This document shows, piece by piece, positions 49,996-59,014 of a stretch of DNA of 64,000 nt (its first letter is position 1; each line of letters starts with the position of its first letter). The notes below the pieces were generated by a model. It ran no database searches. It was given only the letters and a program-made list of their open reading frames with translations, and was not told where the DNA came from. A program made the position numbers and the translations under genes. The DNA is from Deltaproteobacteria bacterium (lineage in GTDB: Bacteria; Desulfobacterota; Binatia; Binatales; Binataceae). Where the stretch lies: positions 1-64,000 of the forward strand of contig DAHVFB010000003.1 of the NCBI GenBank assembly GCA_027317185.1, read 5' to 3'.

Positions 49996-50646
49996 ATGGC
50001 ACGATTGCGCAAGGCGGGGCGCGTATGGCGGGACGCGACCGCGCGCGCGGACGCCGAGCGGATACTGATCGGCGACGCGGCTGCATCGGCGCTGACGATC
50101 GATCTTCCGGCGCTGTTTCCTTCGAAGGCGCTGCTCGAGGTCGAATTGGGCGCGGGACGCGGCGATTTTATCATGGCGCGGGCGATGGCCTGTCCCGACC
50201 GCAATTTTCTCGCCGTGGAACTGGCCGCCTCGGTCGCGCGGGTGTTTGCGGCTCGCGCGGGACGGCGCGGCTTGAATAATTTAAGAATCATCCGGGCGGA
50301 TGCGCGGACCCTGGTGAATCTGTTGCTTCCCGATGGAAGCGTCAGCGTCTATCACATCTACTTCCCTGACCCGTGGCCCAAAGCGCGGCACGAAAAACAT
50401 CGGATGGTATCGCCGTCGATGGTTGCCGCACTGGCGCGGACGCTGGCGACGGCTGGGCTGATTCATGTCGCGAGCGACGTCGAGCCCTGGGCGCGCCAGA
50501 TGTTCTCGATGCTGACGGCGGGTGGTTTCAGCGAAAGTCCGGCGGAAGTTCCCGGCGCGCGGTTTTCCGGCTTCGGGCGCAAGTACCTTGCGGCGGGCCG
50601 GCCGATTTTCGCTAGCAGTTTTAGGCGCCCTGATCTGACAGAATAA
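49996..50646 (+). CDS. trmB: tRNA (guanine-N7-)-methyltransferase
   Basis: LEVELGAGRGDFIMARAMACPDRNFLAVEL, VYHIYFPDPWPKARHEKHRMVSP. Confidence 0.94.
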   Translation: MARLRKAGRVWRDATARADAERILIGDAAASALTIDLPALFPSKALLEVELGAGRGDFIMARAMACPDRNFLAVELAASVARVFAARAGRRGLNNLRIIRADARTLVNLLLPDGSVSVYHIYFPDPWPKARHEKHRMVSPSMVAALARTLATAGLIHVASDVEPWARQMFSMLTAGGFSESPAEVPGARFSGFGRKYLAAGRPIFASSFRRPDLTE

Positions 50647-50714
50647 CCGTGCGCTGGCGCAAGAGATGATAGCTTGCGCTGCTGGATTTGGATGTTTAAC
50701 CTGATCAGAATTCG

Positions 50715-52184
50715 ATGAAACGTGCTCTGTTTATAAGCTGGACGCTGGTTTTGGTGTATGCCTGCGCGGGATGCAGTACGCGCAAAATTCCCACCGGTCA
50801 GGATTACTATAGTCAGGCCCAAGCTTACTATTCGATGGGTGAATATCGCGGCGCGATCGATAATTACCAGCATCTTATCGATCAGTATCCGTTCAGCCCG
50901 TACGCCGAAGACGCCGAACTGCGTATCGGTCTCGCTTACTACAAGATGGGCGAGTATGCGCAGGCGGTTCAGTCGCTCAACGATTTTCAGCGGATGCATC
51001 CGACCAGCAAGAATCTGGCGCTGGCCACTTATTACCTCGGCATGACCTACTATAACCGGACTGGCGAGCCGGACCGTGACCAAAGCAACACGACGCTGGC
51101 GCTGCGGCAATTTGATCTGATCGAGCAACGTTTTCCCGAGAGCGAATTCGGTGAACTGGCGCGGCAGCGGATTGTCATCTGCCGAGAACTGCTCGCGCGC
51201 AACGAGCTGTACATCGGCGACTACTATTCCTCGATCGCCAATTACCGGGCCAGCGAGTCGCGAATGGCCGAGCTGATGGAGAAGTATCCGGACTCGCCGG
51301 TCGCGCCCGAGGCGTTATACAAGCTGGGCGTCGCGCTTTCCAAAGAGGGCAAGAAGTACTCGGCGGCGCAGGCCTTCACCGCGCTGACGATGCATTATCC
51401 TAAAAGCAAATACGCTGCGCCGGCCAAACAGGCGCTTGCCAAGCTGAATCAGCCGGTCGATACCGAAGACGACCCGCTGCGGATGGTGCTGGCCGAAAGC
51501 GGGTTCAATCCGGATCAGAGTTCGGCGTTCGATCGGCAGGTGGTAAAAGCCCGCATGGCTTCGGCCGCCAATATGGCCGAGGGCGCTGCCTATGGAAGCG
51601 ACGGCCTGCCCAATCTGAATCGCGCGGCCTCGGCAACCCATGTGCAGATCGCATCGGCGGGATACGGAAAAACGCCGGTGACGCTGCGAACTATCCGGCT
51701 TTCGTCCGCCGACCCACCCCTGTCGGTAATTTTCGACCTGAGCGGACCGGTGATGTATTCAAAGGAATTCCAGGCCAGTTCGAATTCCGACACCCTAACG
51801 ATAATGCTTAAGAACACCTCCCCCGGTACCCATCTCGATCAGCATCTGGTGTTCGACAAGTCGATTTTCCGCGACGTACAGGTAAGCCCGCAGGGAAACG
51901 ATACCGAGGTAACCGTAAATACGACTGCGATCTCCCGTTTTGCGATTGTGCCATTGGAGGAGCCGGCCCGCTTGCTGGTCACCTTCACACCGCCTGATAA
52001 CGACTCGAGTACTACCACATCGGATATGGAAACCCCGCCGCCGCAGATGCCCGAAGCTCCGCCGGATGCGGGGGTGACCAATTCACCGGATACCGGAGAT
52101 GACAGCGCACCACCCGCCGCGGCAGCGGGTGCCGATGAAGGCGCCCCGCAGTTACCGCCGGGCAGTCCACCGCCGGTGCTCTGA
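50715..52184 (+). CDS. bamD: BamD-like outer membrane assembly lipoprotein with AMIN-like C-terminal extension
   Basis: Lipobox CAGCSTRK; TPR region YYSQAQAYYSMGEYRGAIDNYQHLIDQYPFSPYAEDAELRIGLAYYKMGEYAQAVQSLNDFQRMHP; C-terminal PLSVIFDLSGPVMYSKEF...DTLTIMLKNT...RLLVTFTPP. Confidence 0.85.
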   Translation: MKRALFISWTLVLVYACAGCSTRKIPTGQDYYSQAQAYYSMGEYRGAIDNYQHLIDQYPFSPYAEDAELRIGLAYYKMGEYAQAVQSLNDFQRMHPTSKNLALATYYLGMTYYNRTGEPDRDQSNTTLALRQFDLIEQRFPESEFGELARQRIVICRELLARNELYIGDYYSSIANYRASESRMAELMEKYPDSPVAPEALYKLGVALSKEGKKYSAAQAFTALTMHYPKSKYAAPAKQALAKLNQPVDTEDDPLRMVLAESGFNPDQSSAFDRQVVKARMASAANMAEGAAYGSDGLPNLNRAASATHVQIASAGYGKTPVTLRTIRLSSADPPLSVIFDLSGPVMYSKEFQASSNSDTLTIMLKNTSPGTHLDQHLVFDKSIFRDVQVSPQGNDTEVTVNTTAISRFAIVPLEEPARLLVTFTPPDNDSSTTTSDMETPPPQMPEAPPDAGVTNSPDTGDDSAPPAAAAGADEGAPQLPPGSPPPVL

Positions 52185-52199
52185 GTTCCAATCTTTCAG

Positions 52200-53483
52200 T
52201 TATTCGAACACCGAATCGAATTCGAGGCCGAGGAAGTTCAGCACCACTTCCGCGTACAGCCGCAGACCCCAATAAAATCCGTCGATTGGCAGCCGTTCGT
52301 CATTGCCATGATAAAGCGATCCGAACGGCGTCATCGGGCCAAGTTTGACCGGCGAAAAGCCGTAACAGACCGCTCCCAGCCGCGCGAAAAACTTGCTATC
52401 GGTGGCGCCCGGCAACATCCAGGGTATCGCCGCCGCGCCGGGGTCGGCGGCCGCGATGTTCTCGGCGATCAGCCGGTATAGAGGCGTATCGGTGCTCGAC
52501 TCAGCCGGCGGCGCGCTCTTGATCACTTCGAGGGCCGGCTCGGGACCGACGATCGTGCGCAACTCGGCAATGAAGCTGGCGACATCCTCCCCCGGCAGCG
52601 TGCGCCCATCAATTACCACCGAAGCCTCGCCCGGTATTACATTATCCTTATAACCGGCGCTGACGATGGTCGGGGTCGCCGTGTTCGATAGCATCGGACG
52701 GAACAATGGCGGCGCGGTTTCGCGGCTGAGACCGAGGGCGGCGAACGTCTGGCTGACCGGCCGGGTGATACGAATTCGCATTTGCGCATTGGCGATTCGG
52801 GTGATCAATTCCGCCAGACGGGTTATCGCCGTGACCGGACGGGGAATCGATCCATGGCCCGGCGCGGCGGATACCGTCAAGCGCACCGTGACAAAACCTT
52901 TTTCGGCCACCTGGATCGGATAGAACCGGCGGCCGCCCATATACATAGTAAAGCCGCCCACTTCGTTGAGCACGAAGCCGGCCCGCACCAAATCGGGATG
53001 GCGTTCGACCAGGAACTGCGCGCCGAAGCGGGATCCTGATTCTTCGTCCGCGGTCGCCGCTACAATCAAGTCGCGATTGGGGATTATCCCGGCCCGCACC
53101 AGCGCCACCGCGATCGCAAGGTCCATCGCGCACTTCGATTTCATGTCGATCGCGCCGCGGCCCCACACGTATCCCTCGGCTATCTCCGCGCCAAAGGGAT
53201 CGCGGGTCCAGTGTTGCGGCTCCGCCGGAACCACGTCGGTATGCGACGCCAGCATCAGGGGGGCCTCGCTCGACCGGCTGCCGCGAATTCGTGCGATTAA
53301 ATTGGTCCGATCCGGCGCGGCCTCCAGACTCACGGTCTCGATGCCGTTGGCGGCGTAAACGCCGGCCAGGTACTCGGCGGCAATCCGCTCATTGCCCGGC
53401 GGACTGGTGGTATCGAGGCGAACCAGGTCACGAAACCAGGACAGCGTCTGACGCTCGCAAGCGTCCCATGGGGTACGCATCAA
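52200..53483 (-). CDS. M20 family peptidase (ArgE/DapE-like)
   Basis: LMLASHTDVVPAEPQHWTRDPFGAEIAEGYVWGRGAIDMKSKCAMDLAIA, ATADEESGSRFGAQFL. Confidence 0.92.
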   Translation of the reverse strand: MMRTPWDACERQTLSWFRDLVRLDTTSPPGNERIAAEYLAGVYAANGIETVSLEAAPDRTNLIARIRGSRSSEAPLMLASHTDVVPAEPQHWTRDPFGAEIAEGYVWGRGAIDMKSKCAMDLAIAVALVRAGIIPNRDLIVAATADEESGSRFGAQFLVERHPDLVRAGFVLNEVGGFTMYMGGRRFYPIQVAEKGFVTVRLTVSAAPGHGSIPRPVTAITRLAELITRIANAQMRIRITRPVSQTFAALGLSRETAPPLFRPMLSNTATPTIVSAGYKDNVIPGEASVVIDGRTLPGEDVASFIAELRTIVGPEPALEVIKSAPPAESSTDTPLYRLIAENIAAADPGAAAIPWMLPGATDSKFFARLGAVCYGFSPVKLGPMTPFGSLYHGNDERLPIDGFYWGLRLYAEVVLNFLGLEFDSVFE

Positions 53484-53516
53484 ATTAGCATTCCAGCCAC
53501 CGTCAGCTGCGGACGA

Positions 53517-54197
53517 TCAGGGTTCAAGCGCAGCCTGAAAGATGCGGCTGGGCGCCGCCTCTTCCGTCACCACCCGGTTCAGCGCCGTCAGCATGATTTG
53601 GGGGTCCTGCGCACCGGAGAGCGCATAGCGACCGTTGAGGATGAAGAACGGGACACCGCTGATGCCCAGACCGCGGGCCAGTTCCGCTTCCGCGCGCACT
53701 TCCGCAACGCCCTTTTCACTTTCGAGAAACAGTTCAGCTTCGCTCGCGTCAATCCCGGCCACGCCCGCGATGGCGGCAAGCGCCGCGCGATCGCCGAGAT
53801 CCTTGCCCTCGATGAAATAACCGTGGAACAGCGCCTCCGCCAGCGCATTCTGATCGCCTTCACATTGCGCCATCCAGAGCAGCCGATGCGCATCGAAGGT
53901 GTTGGGGGTCTTCTCGATTAGATCGTAGCGGAACGCGATGCCCTCCGCCGCGCCGGTCTGCGTCATGCGATCATAAATCTCTTTGGCGCGCTCGGGTCCG
54001 CCGAATTTCGCCGCCACATAGCGATCGCGATCCATCCCGCCGCGCGGCAGATCGGGATTCAGCTCGAAGGGACGCCAGATGATATGGACCCGATGGCCCT
54101 TGAACAGCGTCAGCGCCTTTTCAAGCCGGCGCTTGCCGATAAAGCACCACGGGCAGACCACATCGGATACGATGTCGATACTGATATCCATCGCCAT
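53517..54197 (-). CDS. DsbA family (FrnE-like) oxidoreductase
   Basis: IDIVSDVVCPWCFIGKRRLEKAL, GISGVPFFILNGRYALSGAQ. Confidence 0.93.
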   Translation of the reverse strand: MAMDISIDIVSDVVCPWCFIGKRRLEKALTLFKGHRVHIIWRPFELNPDLPRGGMDRDRYVAAKFGGPERAKEIYDRMTQTGAAEGIAFRYDLIEKTPNTFDAHRLLWMAQCEGDQNALAEALFHGYFIEGKDLGDRAALAAIAGVAGIDASEAELFLESEKGVAEVRAEAELARGLGISGVPFFILNGRYALSGAQDPQIMLTALNRVVTEEAAPSRIFQAALEP

Positions 54198-54280
54198 CTC
54201 CTTTGAAAATCAGCCTACCGCTTCACGCTCTTCTATTGTACCGCAGACCCGCGCTCGTCATTGAAGATGCCGCCGTCGGG

Positions 54281-54862
54281 CTACTGCTTGCGCGCGGCGA
54301 GCGGAATCGGGCCGAGGTAGCCGTCCGCGTTCGAGGTCAGCACGCGCATCTTCAATACCGCCGCGGCGAGCGCTTTCAGATCGCTCCGCGCATTCTCCGC
54401 CGGTTCGCCCTGCTCGAAATCCGACGAGGCGAGATACACGCTGGTGGGCGCGGTCAGCGCCCCGAACCAGGTCAGCACATCGCGCAAATGCCATTCCGCG
54501 CCGAGGTAATGATGCAGCGTCGCGCCCATCGCAACAATCCCGCATGGCTTGCCCATCAAGGCTTCGATCGGAAGCTGGTCGAGCAAATTTTTTAAGGCTC
54601 CGGTCATTGAGCCGCGGTAAACCGGGGTCGCGATCACCACCGCGTCGGCGGCCATCACGCGAGCGACCACACTGGCGGTGTCGTCGCCGTAGTCTTGCGG
54701 TGCGCGACCGTCGGCGAACGCCACTTTGCAATCGGCGAGATTAATCAGGTCGGTTTCGACCCCGGCTTCGGCCTCGCTCGCAAGCTCGCACATCCGGGTC
54801 ATCGCCTTGTTCAGCCGTCCGGGTTTGGTAACGGCTCCGAGTATCACAACGAACCTTGCCAT
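54281..54862 (-). CDS. NAD(P)H-dependent FMN reductase family protein
   Basis: AVVIATPVYRGSMTGALKNLLDQLPIEALMGKPCGIVAMGATLHHYLG; start MARFVVILGAVTKPGRL. Confidence 0.85.
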   Translation of the reverse strand: MARFVVILGAVTKPGRLNKAMTRMCELASEAEAGVETDLINLADCKVAFADGRAPQDYGDDTASVVARVMAADAVVIATPVYRGSMTGALKNLLDQLPIEALMGKPCGIVAMGATLHHYLGAEWHLRDVLTWFGALTAPTSVYLASSDFEQGEPAENARSDLKALAAAVLKMRVLTSNADGYLGPIPLAARKQ

Positions 54863-55044
54863 CGACGCACCTTTTTCGTTCAAGTTATGCCGCGCGATTA
54901 TCCTTGCGGTCATGGACCGCGGTCAAGCGCGCGGCAGTTGCCGTCAAGCTGTGCTTATGAACGATAGGTGGGCAGTTAAGCGCGTACTTGTATAAGTTCG
55001 CGGCATTAGTTAGTAGTCGCCTATATACCTAGCGAGGTGCTTGA

Positions 55045-56259
55045 ATGAAATTTGTGTTCCATATTCTCCCGGCTTATCCGGCCACTCCGGAGGAACGTCA
55101 GCGGTTGGCGCCGATTGCGCACCGGACCGACAAAACCCAGGAAATGCTCGACGAGATGCTCGACATCACGCAGCATTGCGAAAATCTGGGCTTCGACGTT
55201 GTGACGTTCTCCGAGCATCACTTCTATACTGAAGGATGCGAAGCCGGGGCGACTCCCACACCGCATCTGATTCGTCTGCTGCAGAACACGAAAAGAATCA
55301 AAATTGGACCTTTGGGATTTGTACTGCCGACGTGGGATCCGATCCGGCTGGCGCTCGACGTCGCCTGGGCCGATCAGATGAGCCAGGGACGCGTGATTTG
55401 CGGTCTCGCGCGCGGCGTATTTCCGCGCTGGGTCAACGTGCTCGGCCAGCATTATGGAGTCAAGCTTGGCGGGTCAGGCACGGAAGCCGACGACCACAAT
55501 CGCGAGGTGTTCGAGGAACTGTTCCAGGTCATCAAGCTGGCATGGAAAGATGAACCGTTCTCGTTCAACGGCAAGTACTACAAGGTTCCCAACCCTCCCG
55601 AGGGTCACTTCTGGGCGCCGCATGAGGCCACCAAGCGTTTTGGCGCAGCGGGCGAGTTGACGGGCGACCAGCTAACCAAGCTCTCCGCGGTTCCCAAGCC
55701 CTATCAGAAGCCGCATCCGGAAGTCTGGCAGGCGTTCACCGCCAGCGACAAAACCATCCGATGGGACGCTCGTCAAGGCGTCGCGCCAATGGTGTTTGCG
55801 CCCTTCCCCGACGGTACGCTCAAGGCCTTCCGCGCCTATCAGGAGGAAGCCGAGAAGGCGGGTCGCTCCCTGAAGCTTGGTCAGGGCATCGGCACCTGCC
55901 AGTTCGTCTATATTGCGAACGATCGTACCGAGGCGCGGCGTCTGATGGACAGCGGGTCGTACTTTGTCTTCGAGAATTTTCATAGCAAGGTCGACAAGAA
56001 CATCCCGCCAAAAGCGGAAGCGCTGCTCGGTCTGAAGATGGCGGTAGCCGGAACCGTGGATGATGTGCGGCGGCGCCTGGCGGAGATTCAGGAAACGCTC
56101 AATCCCGAGTACTTTCTGTGGCTCGGCGATCAGGGCTACCTGACCCGCGATGAGATGAAGCGCGAACTCGAATTGTTCGCCACCAAGGTGATGCCGGAGT
56201 TCCAGGAGCGGGAAACTCCGCGGTCAGCATCGCTGGAGCAGGCGGGCGCGAGCAAGTAA
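55045..56259 (+). CDS. LLM class (bacterial luciferase-like) oxidoreductase
   Basis: GFDVVTFSEHHFYTEGCEAGATPTPHLIRLLQNTKRIKIGPLGFVLPTWDPIRLALDVAWADQMSQGRVICGLARG. Confidence 0.92.
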   Translation: MKFVFHILPAYPATPEERQRLAPIAHRTDKTQEMLDEMLDITQHCENLGFDVVTFSEHHFYTEGCEAGATPTPHLIRLLQNTKRIKIGPLGFVLPTWDPIRLALDVAWADQMSQGRVICGLARGVFPRWVNVLGQHYGVKLGGSGTEADDHNREVFEELFQVIKLAWKDEPFSFNGKYYKVPNPPEGHFWAPHEATKRFGAAGELTGDQLTKLSAVPKPYQKPHPEVWQAFTASDKTIRWDARQGVAPMVFAPFPDGTLKAFRAYQEEAEKAGRSLKLGQGIGTCQFVYIANDRTEARRLMDSGSYFVFENFHSKVDKNIPPKAEALLGLKMAVAGTVDDVRRRLAEIQETLNPEYFLWLGDQGYLTRDEMKRELELFATKVMPEFQERETPRSASLEQAGASK

Positions 56260-56335
56260 TCCAGGCCACTGGCCGGTCGAGCGGGTTATCCCCTCGGCCG
56301 GCCGGTGGATCGATTGGGAATCGGCCGAGATCACC

Positions 56336-56381
56336 TTTGAGCGAAATTCTCAGTCAAATTTGAGCGAAATTCTCAGTCAAA
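56336..56381. repeat. Perfect 23-bp tandem direct repeat (x2) upstream of grdB; candidate operator
   Basis: TTTGAGCGAAATTCTCAGTCAAA repeated head-to-tail at 56336-56358 and 56359-56381, 21 bp before the grdB ATG. Confidence 0.8.
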
Positions 56382-56402
56382 GCCGAACGAGTTCAGATCC
56401 AT

Positions 56403-57704
56403 ATGGAACCGATCAGAATCGTTCACTATCTCAATCAGTTCTTCGGTCAACTCGGCGGCGAGGAGTTGGCCGGGATCAAACCTCAAATCAAATCCGAAGC
56501 GATCGGGCCCGGCCGCGTTTTGCAAGCGCGGCTCGGCGCGAGCTTCGAGGTGGTGGCCACCGCGATTTGCGGCGACAACACCTTTGCCGATAATCCAGAA
56601 GCCGCTGCCGAAGACCTTACCGCACTGATTTCCGAATTTCGTCCGCAAATCTTAATCGCCGGGCCGGCGTTCAATTCAGGCCGTTACGGACAAGCCTGCG
56701 GCCAGCTTTGCGCTTCAATCCAGGAGAAGCTCGCGATCCCGGCGATCACCGGGATGTACCAGGAGAATCCTGCCGTCGATCAGTTCCGCAACCGGGTCTT
56801 GATTGTGCGAACCGGCCCCACCGCCCGCACGATGGGCGAGGCGATAGACCAGATCGTGTCGCTGGTCAAACGGATCGCGGCCGGCGATCCGCTCGATCGT
56901 CCGGCGGAGCTCGGATGCTTCCCGCATGGAATGAAACGTCCGGTTGTGCGCGAACAGATCGCCGCGCGGCGCGCGATCGATATGCTGCTCAGCAAGCTCA
57001 CCGGTCAGCCTTTCACCACCGAAATGAGCGTGCCGGTCTTCGATCGCGTCGAGCCAACCAGGCTCAAGCTTCCATTGTCCGAGGCCACCGTCGCGCTGGT
57101 CACCGACGGCGGTCTGGTAGCCAAAGGCAATCCAGAGCGGATGCCTAATGGCTATACCGATCGCATCACCGCTATCCCGATTCATGGACTCGACCGATTC
57201 ACGACCGATATCGTCGAGGCTCACCACGGTGGCTACGATACGCAGTTCGTCAATCAGGATCTCAATCGGCTGACGCCATTGGACGCCGCCCGCGAACTTG
57301 AGCGCAACGGTGTGATCGGCAAGCTGCACGAGACGGTTTACGCCACCGCCGGACTCGGCATGTCGATCTCAAACGCAAAAAAAGTTGGACGGGAAATTGG
57401 ACGGCGACTGCTGGATCAAGGTGTTCAGGCGGTCATCCTCACCTCGACGTGAGGAACCAGCACGCGCTGCGGAGCGGCGCTGGCAAAGGAAATCGAGCGG
57501 ATGGGAATCGCGACTGCGCAAATCTGCTCGATGAAGCAGGTAGCCGCGATGGTCGGTTCGCCGCGTATCGTGACCGGCCGCAGCGTGCTGCATCCAACCG
57601 GAGATCCGGCGCTCGCTCCGGAAGCGGAGCAGATGCTCAGGCGCGGGATCGTTGCCGATGCGATCCGGGCGCTGGCCGCCGACGGCATCCCACATGCGGC
57701 TTGA
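56403..57704 (+). CDS. grdB: Selenoprotein B of glycine/sarcosine/betaine reductase-like complex; in-frame UGA at 57450-57452 read as selenocysteine
   Basis: ORF 56403..57452 and the downstream in-frame ORF (57501..57704 track entry) join across TGA: ...QAVILTST-U-GTSTRCGAALAKEIERMGIATAQICSMKQVAAMVGSPRIVTGRSVLHPTGDPALAPEAEQMLRRGIVADAI...; matches the GrdB Sec context; 433 aa is GrdB-like length. Confidence 0.9.
57457..57483 (+). promoter_or_regulatory. Candidate bSECIS hairpin immediately 3' of the grdB UGA
   Basis: CCAGC-ACG-CGCT-GCGG-AGCG-GC-GCTGG; apical loop about 17 nt after the UGA. Confidence 0.5.
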
Positions 57705-58965
57705 GATTAGAGCCGCTGCGGTCAATCGCGCCGTTTTCGGCATCAGCACCAACCTGAACGACCGCACGCTGACTGTCGCGCGCGACGAACTAGCTCGCCT
57801 GCTCGGGGCTGACTCGCGTCTGACCGAAATACAAATCGAATTGGCGAATCCCGGCGAGGATTGCCGGATAACCGGCATCTTCGATGTCTTCGAGCCGCGC
57901 TACAAAGCGACCGGGCCAAATTTCCCAGGCGTGATCGATCGCATCGGGCCCGTGGGCGATGGCGTCACGGCGGTGGCGCGCGGCGCCGCCATAATGGTTA
58001 TGAACGCGCTGCCCGATCGGCATAAGCTCACCGTCGATATGACCGGACCGGCCGCGGAATTCTCGCCCTACTCGCATACCGCCAATATCTGCGTGCGGGC
58101 TCAGCCGGCCGCCGGCGTCGAGCGCCCAGCCTATTACCGGGCGCTCAAGGAGATCGGCGTGAAGGCGTCGGGTTACCTCGGCGAGGCGGCCAATCGCGCG
58201 CAGGCCGATTCGGTCGAGGTGCTGGAGCTTCCCCATCAGTCGGATGATACCGGCAGACCGCGCGTCGCCTACATCTATATGCTGGCCTCGCAGCAGATGC
58301 CGACTGAGGCCGACGAACCCATCCTGTATGGCGATAACGTCCGCACGCTGCTACCGACAGTGATTCATCCGAACGAAATTCTCGACGGCGCCATTGTCGC
58401 GCCCTATTGGAATTTCGGCGGCGACACCTATGCGATCCAGAACCATCCGATGATTTGCGAGCTTTATCGCCGCCATCGCAACGATCTGGCCTTCGCCGGC
58501 GTGATCGCAATTATCGCAGCCGAAACCGAGGCCGGGCGAACGCGCACCGCAATCATGGCGGCGAACCTGGCCCGCGAGACGTTGCGCGCTGACGCGGTGG
58601 TGCTGACCAAGTACGGCGGCGGAATTCCGGAATCCGCCGCGATGGAAACCTACGACGCCTGCGAGGCGCTCGGAATGAAGGGTGCGATGGTGCTATGGAC
58701 GCATGGCGGCGACGGGCGAATTGAAGGATCGCTGACCTTCATGTCGCCGCGCGCCGACGCCGTCGTCACTTGCGGAATCAACGAACAGGCGATCGACTTG
58801 CCGCCCGTCTCCCGCGTGATCGGCAGTTCCACGATCGGGCCATTGATTATGGAATCGGAAGACGATGTTCGTCCCGCGAACGGTCCGCTTCATCTTCGTT
58901 TTCTGTTTCTGGCGGGCGCGGCCGATCAGCTCGGCGGTGGCCGCCGCTCAATCGAGGAATACTAG
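57694..58965 (+). CDS. grdE: Glycine/sarcosine/betaine reductase component B alpha/beta precursor-like (GrdE family)
   Basis: ATG overlaps the grdB stop; LPTVIHPNEILDGAIV, QNHPMICELYRRHRNDLAFAGVI, AVVLTKYGGGIPES. Confidence 0.85.
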   Translation: MRLEIRAAAVNRAVFGISTNLNDRTLTVARDELARLLGADSRLTEIQIELANPGEDCRITGIFDVFEPRYKATGPNFPGVIDRIGPVGDGVTAVARGAAIMVMNALPDRHKLTVDMTGPAAEFSPYSHTANICVRAQPAAGVERPAYYRALKEIGVKASGYLGEAANRAQADSVEVLELPHQSDDTGRPRVAYIYMLASQQMPTEADEPILYGDNVRTLLPTVIHPNEILDGAIVAPYWNFGGDTYAIQNHPMICELYRRHRNDLAFAGVIAIIAAETEAGRTRTAIMAANLARETLRADAVVLTKYGGGIPESAAMETYDACEALGMKGAMVLWTHGGDGRIEGSLTFMSPRADAVVTCGINEQAIDLPPVSRVIGSSTIGPLIMESEDDVRPANGPLHLRFLFLAGAADQLGGGRRSIEEY

Positions 58966-59014
58966 CTTTCCGCGGCTCGATTCCAGGTCATAGTCGGACG
59001 GATCCGAACGAAAG

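Noticed and set aside
57450-57452. Reading the grdB TGA as a true stop (pseudogene or two separate genes)
   Set aside because: The frame stays open after the TGA, the downstream protein is recognisably the GrdB C-terminus, and the TGA sits at the family's Sec position; grdA in the same locus shows the same pattern
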